From: Bacteroidales bacterium UBA4788
GTDB taxonomy: Bacteria > Bacteroidota > Bacteroidia > Bacteroidales > VadinHA17
DNA: 64,000 nucleotides
Direction: 5' to 3'
Assembly: GCA_002402965.1 (NCBI GenBank)
Contig: DHGW01000049.1
Coordinates: forward strand, 1 to 64,000
The number at the start of each line of letters is the position of its first letter. Within the stretch, counting starts at the first letter, position 1. The notes below the pieces were generated by a model that was not told the origin of the DNA, did not search any database, and saw only the letters and a program-made list of their open reading frames with translations. Both the position numbers and the translations under genes were made by a program. Positions 35,126-42,434 of the stretch are shown piece after piece.

Positions 35126-35413
35126 ATGGCCAGTATAAAAAGTCTCAAAAAGGATATCGACTACCTCTTCTTCGAATTGATTTCCGACTGTTTCATGTTC
35201 ACCAGCCTTCATGACGGACCGAAGAAAACGGAGGTTCAGAATCTCATAGAGGAAGCGGTGGCTTCCCGCAATGAAATGATTGACAGGGCAAATCACCCGG
35301 ACGGAAAGGAGAATCCTGCAATTGTAAAAGCTTACTTCGCTTCCCTGCGAAAGGAGTTGCTTGAGAAGGTGGACGGCTATTTCGAGAGGCTGAGTACCAT
35401 TTCGAAACAATAG
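35126..35413 (+). CDS. Conserved small helical protein, Bacteroidota-type
   Basis: A 95-residue cytosolic protein, mostly helical and charged: KSLKKDIDYLFFELISDCF, then a KKTEVQNLIEEAVASRNEMIDR helix and a C-terminal KELLEKVDGYF helix. I recognise it as a conserved Bacteroidota hypothetical protein but do not know its function. Its start has its own promoter-like element. A repeat cluster follows directly after its stop. Confidence 0.75.
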   Translation: MASIKSLKKDIDYLFFELISDCFMFTSLHDGPKKTEVQNLIEEAVASRNEMIDRANHPDGKENPAIVKAYFASLRKELLEKVDGYFERLSTISKQ

Positions 35414-35437
35414 TCGGCAGTCGGCTGGCGTGTGGGG

Positions 35438-35655
35438 TAAAGCATAGATATACAATGCTTTATGGTCTACGACCAAAGTACCGGGGGTATGCTTTCTATA
35501 CAATTCTTTATCCCCTACGGGGAATCATGTTGCGTATCACATCAGGCATTGTATCGACAAATAAATCCACAGGAGTTGCGCGTAGCGCATCAGGCAATTC
35601 ATGTGACAGACAAGCTACGGTTGTTGCGCGTATCGCATTCAGCATTGTAGACGAG
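35438..35655. repeat. Cluster of five imperfect repeats with conserved small hairpins
   Basis: Five related units about 46-48 bases apart fill the space between two convergent genes. Two units lie on the plus strand (TATACAAT cores at 35449 and 35497) and three on the minus strand (cores starting near 35530, 35576 and 35624 as TTGCG...). Read in one direction each unit is ATACAATGCCTGAT, then a short hairpin with loop TAC, then CAAC or CAAAG. The hairpin arms differ but still pair: GGTC/GACC at 35464-35474, TCCCC/GGGGA at 35511-35523, and TGCGC/GCGCA in the fourth unit. A further 8-base inverted repeat (TAAAGCAT/ATGCTTTA) lies at 35438-35462. The layout resembles a REP-type element; no protein or transposase is linked. 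Confidence 0.75.
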
Positions 35656-35658
35656 TGG

Positions 35659-36651
35659 TCAGGAGATTATTTTTTCACCGCATTTCTGGCACTTGCCTTC
35701 ATCAGTGAGCCCGGTTATACGTGTGGAATATCCTGATCTGCGGATCACCACCGACTGGCAGGAGGGGCACCGCGTGTCGCTGCCGCCATCCGTACCCGGC
35801 ATATTTCCCGTATAGACGTAATCCAGGTACTCCTCAGCTATCTCCTTGAGTCTTAATATTGTCTCAGGCGGGGTCGCGGGATCGCTTCTGCGGTACATCG
35901 GAAAATACCGGCTCAGATGGAGGGGTACCCCTTTCCCGGCATTCACTGCTATCCATTCCGCCGCCTGCCTGATCTCATCAGGCGAATCATTCAGCCCGGG
36001 CAGTATCAGGGTGGTTATCTCCAGGTGCCGGCCCGAGGCAGAGATCATCTTGATCGCCTCCAGCACGGGCTTCAAAGTGGCACCGGTATACCTCCTGTAG
36101 AATTCGTTGCTGAACGACTTCAGGTCAATGTTAAAAGCATCAATGAGTTCCGTCAGCTCCTTAAGCGGCTCGCTCCTGATATACCCGTTCGACACCATCA
36201 CATTCTTCAGCCCTTCAAGGGCCGCAAGCCTCGCACATTCAGCAATGTACTCATACCATATCACCGGCTCATTGTAGGTATATGCAATGCCTATATTTCC
36301 GCGCAGTTCCGATGCCTGGCGGACAAGTTCCTCAGGTTCAAGCCTGCGAGCCTCCCCTGAAGGGACATTCTGGGAGATGTGGTAGTTCTGACAGAAGTCG
36401 CATTTGAGGTTACAGCCGTATGATCCCACCGAGAGGATTACCGATCCGGGGAAGAAATGATAAAGGGGTTTCTTTTCTATTGGATCGAGAGCATAGCCCG
36501 AGATGACACCTGAGGTCATGAGCTTTATTTCTCCTTCACAGTTCTCCCTTACGCCACAGATCCCCCTTCCTCCGGGAGTAATGAGACAAAGATGGGGGCA
36601 GAGCAGGCATCTTATGTTCCCCTCGTTGTCATGTTTCTCCCATAGTCTCAT
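35659..36651 (-). CDS. amrS: AmmeMemoRadiSam-system radical SAM protein AmrS
   Basis: A 330-residue radical SAM enzyme with CNLKCDFC (the CxxxCxxC cluster motif) near residue 78, an N-terminal CLLCPHLC cysteine set, and a C-terminal zinc ribbon (CPSC, then CQKCG). This arrangement is the signature of the AmmeMemoRadiSam protein (TIGR04337), which usually occurs with AMMECR1 and Memo proteins. Neither partner is present in this window. The function of the system is unknown. The gene is convergent with the 95-residue gene and ends just after the repeat cluster. Confidence 0.9.
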   Translation of the reverse strand: MRLWEKHDNEGNIRCLLCPHLCLITPGGRGICGVRENCEGEIKLMTSGVISGYALDPIEKKPLYHFFPGSVILSVGSYGCNLKCDFCQNYHISQNVPSGEARRLEPEELVRQASELRGNIGIAYTYNEPVIWYEYIAECARLAALEGLKNVMVSNGYIRSEPLKELTELIDAFNIDLKSFSNEFYRRYTGATLKPVLEAIKMISASGRHLEITTLILPGLNDSPDEIRQAAEWIAVNAGKGVPLHLSRYFPMYRRSDPATPPETILRLKEIAEEYLDYVYTGNMPGTDGGSDTRCPSCQSVVIRRSGYSTRITGLTDEGKCQKCGEKIIS

Positions 36652-36662
36652 TGCTTTCTTCT

Positions 36663-36692
36663 TTTGATCTTATAAATTTAGTGTTAATTTTG
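36663..36692 (+). promoter_or_regulatory. Complete Bacteroidota promoter upstream of the TIM-barrel gene
   Basis: TTTG at 36663-36666, an 18-base spacer and TAATTTTG at 36685-36692 match the Bacteroidota -33/-7 pattern (TTTG, about 19 bases, TAnnTTTG). The gene starts 65 bases downstream. This is the best two-box promoter in the window. Confidence 0.7.
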
Positions 36693-36757
36693 TTTGCCTC
36701 CAGGTTCTGGATCAGCCGGGGATTGTTTTATAAACCGTTCAACCTAAACCTAACACC

Positions 36758-37609
36758 ATGAGTAACAGAAGAGACTTTCTCAAGAAATCAGTGTTTGTTG
36801 CGGCTGCCATTCCGCTTATTAACAGCGAGATGATCGCAGCTCCCAGACCCTCCGGGAGGACCGGGCTTGCACTTTACACCATCCGTGACGCCATGGGAAA
36901 GGATGCTTCAGGAGCACTGGCTTCGGCGGCGGAGATCGGATATGACTGGGTGGAAGCCGCAGCTCACTCTGACGGAAAGTTTTACGGGATGAAGCCTAAG
37001 GAGTTCGGGAAGCTGGTAAAGAAGAGCGGGATGGAGCCCCTGAGCTCGCACAGCGCTGTCAGAACGGAGAATTATGAACAGATGATTGATGATGCGGCGG
37101 AGGCCGGAATGAGGTATATTATACTGCCATCACTGCCCGGTGAATGGACCGGCACCATAGACGGTTACCAGCGTGCGGCCGACTTCTTCAACAAGGCTGG
37201 TGAACGCTGTAAAAAGGCAGGGATCAGGTTCGGGTTTCACAATCATCAGGTTGAGTTCATGGAGATTAACGGGCGTGTGCCTTATGATGTCCTGCTCGAG
37301 CTGACTGATCCGAAACTTGTGATCTTCGAACTTGACCTGGCATGGATAACCGCTGCCGGCAAGGACCCCGTGGCCTATTTCAGGAACTATCCCGGCAGGT
37401 TCGAGGTGTGGCATCTGAAGGATCTTACTCCTGAGAAGCAGGATGCCACCCTGGGCGAAGGCATCATCGATTTCAGGCCTATCCTTGCCGAAGCCCGCAC
37501 GGCAGGAATGAAATACTGGTTCCTTGAGCAGGATGAATGCCGGACCCACACCCCGATGGAGAGCATAAAAATCAGCCGTGAATATTATCTGAAAAAGTTG
37601 CTGAAATAA
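36758..37609 (+). CDS. Tat-exported sugar phosphate isomerase/epimerase-like protein (TIM barrel)
   Basis: A 283-residue TIM-barrel protein of the AP-endonuclease-2/sugar isomerase family with a twin-arginine signal (SNRRDFLKKSVFVAA). Members are metal-dependent isomerases, dehydratases or epimerases. Expected metal-site residues are seen in FHNHQVEF (about 163-170), FELDLAWIT, VWHLKDLTP and FLEQDE. Export is unusual for a classic sugar-phosphate enzyme and fits a free-sugar or keto-sugar substrate. It stands next to two Gfo/Idh/MocA oxidoreductases and a DUF1080 protein, the set linked with 3-keto-glycoside breakdown. Confidence 0.85.
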   Translation: MSNRRDFLKKSVFVAAAIPLINSEMIAAPRPSGRTGLALYTIRDAMGKDASGALASAAEIGYDWVEAAAHSDGKFYGMKPKEFGKLVKKSGMEPLSSHSAVRTENYEQMIDDAAEAGMRYIILPSLPGEWTGTIDGYQRAADFFNKAGERCKKAGIRFGFHNHQVEFMEINGRVPYDVLLELTDPKLVIFELDLAWITAAGKDPVAYFRNYPGRFEVWHLKDLTPEKQDATLGEGIIDFRPILAEARTAGMKYWFLEQDECRTHTPMESIKISREYYLKKLLK

Positions 37610-37612
37610 TCT

Positions 37613-38761
37613 TTACAGGGCTGTTCTGAAAGATCCGTTCGCGGAGGAGGCAACAACAGCTTCAAGGAACTTCATTCCCCTGACACCTTCATTTATGCCC
37701 GGGTAATCAGCCACTACGTCCGGATTCCTTCCCTCGTTCAGAGCTATAATGTGCATCATGAAATTTCTGTAGAGATTGGCGAAGGCTTCGATGAATCCTT
37801 CGGGATGCCCAGCCGGGATTCTCGTATGCATCGCCGATGCCCTGCCTGTTCCCGTGAAGGAGGTTCCTGTACGGACAAGCTGTACAGGAGCGTCAGGCCA
37901 GAGGAGGGTGAGGGTGTTTGGTTCCATCTGCCTCCATATTAAACCACCCTTTTCACCGTAGATCCTGATGGAGAGGTTGTTCTCCTCACCCGTGGCGACC
38001 TGGCTGGCGAGGAGTGTCCCGTTCATGCCGTTGCCGAAGAGGAGGGAGACTGTTCCGTCATCATCCAGCACCCTGCCCTGAACCACTGACCTGAGACTGG
38101 CGGAGAGAGCTTTTACCTCCTGTCCGGTAATATATTCAGCCAGATTGAATGCATGAGTTCCGATGTCAGCCATTGCTCCTGCGATGCCTGCCTTAGAGGG
38201 ATCCGATCTCCAGATGGCCTGTCTGTTGTCTGTTTTCTCAAGAGGGGTGGTAAGCCAACCCTGGAGATACTCAACTATAACCTTTCTTACGTCACCCAGT
38301 TCTCCGCCGAGCACCATCTCGCGCGCCCGCTTTACCATGGGGTAACCGGTGTAGTTATGGGTCAGGCAGAAAAGGCGGCCGGTGCGTTCCACAGTTTCCT
38401 GCAGGTCTGCTGCTTCTGTCACGCTGATGCAGAGTGGCTTGTCACAAATGACATGAAATCCGGCCTCGAGGGCCATTTTTGCAGGTCCGTAATGCAGATG
38501 GTTTGGGGTTACAATTGTGATAAAGTGAGGCCTGATATCGAATGGCAGTGCGCTCTCGCGGATGATCATCTCCTGCCAGTTGTCATAAATCCGGGCAGAC
38601 GGAAGTCCATCCCTGGCGCCAGTAGAAGATGAAACGGCGGGGTCACTGCTAAAGGCACCACAGACCAGTTCGGCTAAGCCATCGAGGCGTGCCGCCATGC
38701 GATGCACCGGTCCTGTAAGAGAACCTTCGCCACCGCCTATCATTCCCATCCTGAGCTTCAT
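37613..38761 (-). CDS. Gfo/Idh/MocA family oxidoreductase
   Basis: A 382-residue NAD(P)-dependent dehydrogenase: Rossmann region with [11 protein letters not shown] at the N-terminus, DKPLC(I) near 112 (the EKP-like motif), and a C-terminal alpha/beta domain with [19 protein letters not shown]. No signal peptide, so it is cytosolic, in contrast to the Tat-exported homologue at 39.4 kb. The ATG at 38761 is two bases after the upstream stop; a GTG at 38767 overlapping that stop (GTGA) is also possible. It is co-transcribed with the membrane protein upstream and converges on the TIM-barrel gene, three bases apart. Confidence 0.87.
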   Translation of the reverse strand: MKLRMGMIGGGEGSLTGPVHRMAARLDGLAELVCGAFSSDPAVSSSTGARDGLPSARIYDNWQEMIIRESALPFDIRPHFITIVTPNHLHYGPAKMALEAGFHVICDKPLCISVTEAADLQETVERTGRLFCLTHNYTGYPMVKRAREMVLGGELGDVRKVIVEYLQGWLTTPLEKTDNRQAIWRSDPSKAGIAGAMADIGTHAFNLAEYITGQEVKALSASLRSVVQGRVLDDDGTVSLLFGNGMNGTLLASQVATGEENNLSIRIYGEKGGLIWRQMEPNTLTLLWPDAPVQLVRTGTSFTGTGRASAMHTRIPAGHPEGFIEAFANLYRNFMMHIIALNEGRNPDVVADYPGINEGVRGMKFLEAVVASSANGSFRTAL

Positions 38762-38763
38762 CG

Positions 38764-39243
38764 TCACACCCCGGTATCAGTTTTATTATCGCCCCTGATC
38801 TCAATGTTATTGCGCTTGCAGAACTCCTCCGCAGCTTGAAGTATCGTCGCCGTGTGTTCAGGATAATATGTTCCGAGTCTGAGGCTGATGCTGCCGGTTC
38901 TTGTATGAAATATTATTGTCAGGGGCCTGAACTCCACTGCCTTGAGCGATGTGGATGAGAAAATCAACGGAGGCCTGTAGAACTCCTGCCGGAGAATGAT
39001 TTTATCATTGCCAATGGTTATGTACTTCCGTGTATAACCAAGTCCTGAGGCTATCATCCACAGTCCGAACAGCAGAAGGAAAGCGGTTGCTATCCATGCT
39101 GATCCGGTTGAGGATACTGTGCCTCTGATGCTGTACATGTACCAGACGGATGCTGCAAGGCATGCAACACCGAAGATGATCCTCAGAAGTTTTCCTGCTT
39201 TGTTATCCTCATGCAGGTCTATGTTGTATCTTGTCTCTGCCAT
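38764..39243 (-). CDS. Small membrane protein, PH-like
   Basis: A 159-residue protein with two membrane helices (about 17-36 and 46-68), then a basic-to-acidic cytosolic part with beta strands (YITIGNDKIILRQEF, LKAVEFRPLTIIFHT, SISLRLG), like bacterial PH-domain membrane proteins. Family not certain. Its stop overlaps or abuts the start of the Gfo/Idh/MocA gene, so the two are translationally linked, but I see no functional link. Confidence 0.7.
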   Translation of the reverse strand: MAETRYNIDLHEDNKAGKLLRIIFGVACLAASVWYMYSIRGTVSSTGSAWIATAFLLLFGLWMIASGLGYTRKYITIGNDKIILRQEFYRPPLIFSSTSLKAVEFRPLTIIFHTRTGSISLRLGTYYPEHTATILQAAEEFCKRNNIEIRGDNKTDTGV

Positions 39244-39269
39244 ATCTTTTTCGCCTGATGCAATTTACT

Positions 39270-39277
39270 TATTTTTG
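39270..39277 (+). promoter_or_regulatory. Bacteroidota -7 promoter element upstream of the second Gfo/Idh/MocA gene
   Basis: TATTTTTG is an exact TAnnTTTG match. TTTT at 39247-39250 lies 19 bases upstream at the -33 position (three of four bases). The leader to the ATG at 39374 is about 90 bases. Confidence 0.5.
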
Positions 39278-39373
39278 GGCAGGGAGGATGAGATTTTAAA
39301 GAGCTCCGGGTTTTATTTTCCCGATGAAATATTTACTTTTAAGGTTTATATAGAACTTTTAACCACCTGTAAT

Positions 39374-40873
39374 ATGAAAGAGGACAAAAGAACAATCACG
39401 AGGCGGTCATTTGTAGGCACTACTGGTGCCGCAATAGCCGGTCTTACCATCCTGCCATCCAATGTAGTCAGCGGTCTTGGCCACCGGGCCCCCAGCGATA
39501 AGCTGAACATTGCGGGCATAGGTATCGGCGGCGCAGGCGCCTCAAACATCAGGAACGTGGCATCGTCAGAAAACATAGTAGCGCTCTGTGATGTTGACTG
39601 GGGCTATTCAAAGAGGGTCTTTGATGCATATCCTGCAGCGAAGAAGTTCTGGGACTTCAGAAAGATGTACGATGAGATGGGCAATTCTATTGATGCCGTC
39701 ATCGTTGCCACAGCTGACCATACTCATGCTATCTCTGCCGCCCAGGCAATGACGATGGGCAAGCATGTCTACGTGCAGAAGCCTCTCACCCACAGCGTAT
39801 ATGAGTCAAGGCTCCTGACGAAGCTTGCCGCGAAGCACAGGGTGGCCACCTCGATGGGCAACCAGGGTTCATCCGATGTCGGAGTGGACCTGGTACAGGA
39901 GTGGATACAGAACCGGGAGATAGGTGAGGTGACCAGGGTAGAGGCTTTCACTGACCGTCCTATCTGGCCACAGGGCCTGAACAGACCTGCAAAAGTAGAT
40001 AAGGTGCCGAAGACACTGGACTGGGACCTCTTCCTGGGTCCTGCTCCCATCCGGCCTTACAATGCCATATATCATCCCTGGAACTGGAGAGGCTGGTGGG
40101 ATTTCGGGACAGGTGCGCTGGGTGATATGGCATGCCATATCCTGCATCCGGTGTTCAAATCTCTCAAACTCACATACCCGACAAAAGTACAGGCAAGTTC
40201 TACACTGTTGCTGACCGACTGCGCACCAAATGCCCAGACCGTAAAGTATGTCTATCCGGCACGAACAGCACCATCACATTATAAGATTGATCTTCCGGAA
40301 GTGGAAGTGATATGGTATGATGGAGGACTGCAGCCTATGAAACCAGAAGGGTGGCCAGCCGGAAAGGATATGAATGACAATGGCGGGGGAGTCATTTTCC
40401 ACGGAACAAAAGATACGCTTATCTGCGGTTGCTACGGATTAAATCCATGGCTTCTTTCAGGCCGGGTGCCAAATGCTCCTCAAACCGAAAGACGCATTGA
40501 GAACGCTACCCGTGGTGGACATGAGATGGATTGGGTGCGTGCCTGCAAGGAACCCGCAGAAAAGAGGATGATGACCAAATCGGACTTCTCCGAGGCAGGA
40601 CCATTCAATGAGATGGTCGTTATGGGCGTGCTTGCCGTCAGGCTCCAGGGCCTTAACAAGACCCTCGAATGGGACGGTCAGAAGATGGAGTTTACAAATA
40701 TTAATGACGAAGAAACGATAAAGATTTGCGTTGAGGATCATTTCAGCATCACCGATGGTCACCCGACCTTTAATAAGACGTGGACCGACCCGATCAATTC
40801 GAAGCAGTTTGCAGCAGAGATGATAAAGCATAATTACCGCAGCGGCTGGTCGCTTCCTGAAATGCCCGCATAA
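39374..40873 (+). CDS. Tat-exported Gfo/Idh/MocA oxidoreductase
   Basis: A 499-residue NAD-binding oxidoreductase with a twin-arginine signal (TITRRSFVGTTGAAIAG). The Rossmann motif GIGIGGAG is near residue 49, VQKPLTHS carries the conserved lysine, and the C-terminal domain has WNWRGWWDFGTGALGDMACH, a pattern of periplasmic keto-sugar-forming members. With the DUF1080 gene 37 bases downstream it probably oxidises a glycoside at C3 so that the glycosidic bond can be split. The frame is open far upstream, but the RR signal fixes the start at 39374. Confidence 0.87.
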   Translation: MKEDKRTITRRSFVGTTGAAIAGLTILPSNVVSGLGHRAPSDKLNIAGIGIGGAGASNIRNVASSENIVALCDVDWGYSKRVFDAYPAAKKFWDFRKMYDEMGNSIDAVIVATADHTHAISAAQAMTMGKHVYVQKPLTHSVYESRLLTKLAAKHRVATSMGNQGSSDVGVDLVQEWIQNREIGEVTRVEAFTDRPIWPQGLNRPAKVDKVPKTLDWDLFLGPAPIRPYNAIYHPWNWRGWWDFGTGALGDMACHILHPVFKSLKLTYPTKVQASSTLLLTDCAPNAQTVKYVYPARTAPSHYKIDLPEVEVIWYDGGLQPMKPEGWPAGKDMNDNGGGVIFHGTKDTLICGCYGLNPWLLSGRVPNAPQTERRIENATRGGHEMDWVRACKEPAEKRMMTKSDFSEAGPFNEMVVMGVLAVRLQGLNKTLEWDGQKMEFTNINDEETIKICVEDHFSITDGHPTFNKTWTDPINSKQFAAEMIKHNYRSGWSLPEMPA

Positions 40874-40910
40874 ATTGTAACATAAACAAATACTTTAAAA
40901 TTTACACCTT

Positions 40911-41654
40911 ATGAAACTGATTAAAACAATTTTTGTACTCCTTCTGGCTGCCTCGTTCGTCTCCTGCGGATCAGGAAAGGAAAAGAAGAGTGCCGAAAAG
41001 AAATCGACAGAAGCCGAGGTCTGGACCTTCCTCTTTGACGGAACAACCACACAGGGCTGGCGCAACTACAACAAGGCCACCTTCCCTGAACAGGGATGGG
41101 AGATCGCTGACGGTACACTGCACTGCCAGGGCTCAGGCAGAGGTGAAGCCGGCGGTGGCGGCGGCGACATCATTTATGACAAGAAGTTTTCCAACTTCCA
41201 CCTGAAGCTTGAGTGGAAGATATCTGAAGGTGGAAACAGCGGAATCTTCTATCTTGCTCAGGAAGTTCCTGAATGGGAGATATACAGGACAGCCCCTGAA
41301 ATGCAGGTGCTTGACAATGCAAAACACCCCGATGCCCAGGCCGGAAAGGATGGCAACCGCCAGGCAGGTTCGCTATATGACCTGATTCCGGCAGTGCCCC
41401 AGAATGCAAAGCCGGCAGGTGAATGGAACACCGCTGAGATCAAGGTTTACAAGGGAACCGTATGGCACATCCAGAACGGAGAGACCGTACTTGAATACCA
41501 CCTTTGGACTCCGGAATGGAATACCCTCGTTGCCGGCAGCAAATTTCCGGGACTTAATCCGAATTGGGCCAATGTTGCTGCGGAGGGCTACATAGGTGTT
41601 CAGGACCATGGCGATGATGTCTGGTACAGGAATATCCAGATCAGGGAGTTGTAA
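40911..41654 (+). CDS. DUF1080 protein (3-keto-disaccharide hydrolase-like), lipoprotein
   Basis: A 247-residue lipoprotein (lipobox AASFVSC, C20) with a jelly-roll DUF1080 domain: FLFDGTTTQGWRNY near 40, then a glycine-rich loop (GEAGGGGGDIIYD), LKLEWKISEGGNSGIFY, and a C-terminal GYIGVQDHGDDVWYRNIQI. DUF1080 proteins are annotated as 3-keto-disaccharide hydrolases and cleave glycosidic bonds after C3 oxidation. It follows the Tat-exported oxidoreductase by 37 bases, which supports a two-step oxidation and cleavage in the periplasm. Confidence 0.9.
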   Translation: MKLIKTIFVLLLAASFVSCGSGKEKKSAEKKSTEAEVWTFLFDGTTTQGWRNYNKATFPEQGWEIADGTLHCQGSGRGEAGGGGGDIIYDKKFSNFHLKLEWKISEGGNSGIFYLAQEVPEWEIYRTAPEMQVLDNAKHPDAQAGKDGNRQAGSLYDLIPAVPQNAKPAGEWNTAEIKVYKGTVWHIQNGETVLEYHLWTPEWNTLVAGSKFPGLNPNWANVAAEGYIGVQDHGDDVWYRNIQIREL

Positions 41655-41664
41655 TTCATTCATA

Positions 41665-41820
41665 ATACCAGATTATCTGGTATACATGCACGTGGCGGCA
41701 GGTCTCAGACCTGCCGCTGTGTGTTATGGCCACAATCAATCGCCGCGATGCCGTAACGCATTATAACCAACGTCTCGCTTTGTGATACCGAAAGCGGGAG
41801 GTCTCAGGCCTCCAGCTACG
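41665..41820. repeat. Palindromic repeat elements between convergent genes
   Basis: Four inverted repeats lie in the 189 bases between two convergent genes. ATACCAGA-TTA-TCTGGTAT is at 41665-41683. A perfect 11-base palindrome GCGGCAGGTCT-C-AGACCTGCCGC is at 41695-41717. CGCTTT/AAAGCG is at 41776-41796. A second copy of the GCGGSAGGTCTC element is at 41794-41816 (GCGGGAGGTCT-C-AGGCCTCCAGC), 99 bases after the first. One position of the arm changes from C/G to G/C in both arms, a compensatory change. The ends CACGT...ACGTG may mark the whole unit. No run of Ts follows, so these are not simple intrinsic terminators. Confidence 0.65.
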
Positions 41821-41843
41821 TGATATTATAACATATATCCGGG

Positions 41844-42428
41844 TTACAGGGCAGGATTGCCCTTTAATCCGATCTCCTCCGCCACCTCCCGCATGCCCAT
41901 AATTGTGTCAGTGATGAGATCATTAAGATCAGCACCAAGCATTGCAGCTCCCTTTTCGATCACGCTGCGGTCAACCCCGGCAGCAAACCTCTTATCGGTC
42001 CATTTTTTGCGAACCGACTTGGACTCCATGTCAAGCACGCTTCGCGAAGGCCTTACAAGGGCGCTGGTAGTCACCAGTCCGGTCAGCTCGTCGATGGCGA
42101 AGAGAGTCTTCTCAAGCAGGGTCTGAGGTTCAGTATCAGAACAGATACCATATCCGTGGCTGATCACCGCCCTGATATACTCTTCAGGCCATCCCTCCTC
42201 ACGCATGATCTTTTCGGTCATCGTGCAGTGCTGATCAGGGTACATCTCGTAATCAAGGTCATGTATCAATCCAATAACACCCCACATCTCTTCATCCTCA
42301 CCGCTTTTTCGTGCCATGTACCTCATGACCGCCTCTACCGAGAGGGCATGTTTGCAGAGGCTGTCCGACTTGTTGTACCGGAGGAACAGTTCGAGTGCAT
42401 CTTTACGTGTTGGTCTGGCGCTTGTCAT
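41844..42428 (-). CDS. HD-domain hydrolase
   Basis: A 194-residue cytosolic protein with an HD-type metal motif: H27 in the KHALSVEAVMRYMA helix and HD in GLIHDLDYEMYPDQH, with a third ligand in the following VISHGYGI. It probably hydrolyses a phosphate ester, but the substrate is unknown. It lacks a RelA- or PgpH-like fusion. It ends 24 bases after the palindromic repeats and starts six bases after the C25 protease on the same strand. Confidence 0.83.
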   Translation of the reverse strand: MTSARPTRKDALELFLRYNKSDSLCKHALSVEAVMRYMARKSGEDEEMWGVIGLIHDLDYEMYPDQHCTMTEKIMREEGWPEEYIRAVISHGYGICSDTEPQTLLEKTLFAIDELTGLVTTSALVRPSRSVLDMESKSVRKKWTDKRFAAGVDRSVIEKGAAMLGADLNDLITDTIMGMREVAEEIGLKGNPAL

Positions 42429-42434
42429 GTCGTG

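Noticed and set aside
35438..35655. CRISPR array
   Set aside because: Units are imperfect, run in both orientations, contain no constant repeat with unique spacers, and no cas gene is near.
41695..41717. Intrinsic terminator
   Set aside because: The palindrome is strong, but no T-run follows on either strand; a repeat element fits better.
41844..42428. c-di-AMP phosphodiesterase partner of CdaA
   Set aside because: It has an HD motif but lacks the membrane and extracellular parts of PgpH and the DHH-DHHA1 domains of GdpP.
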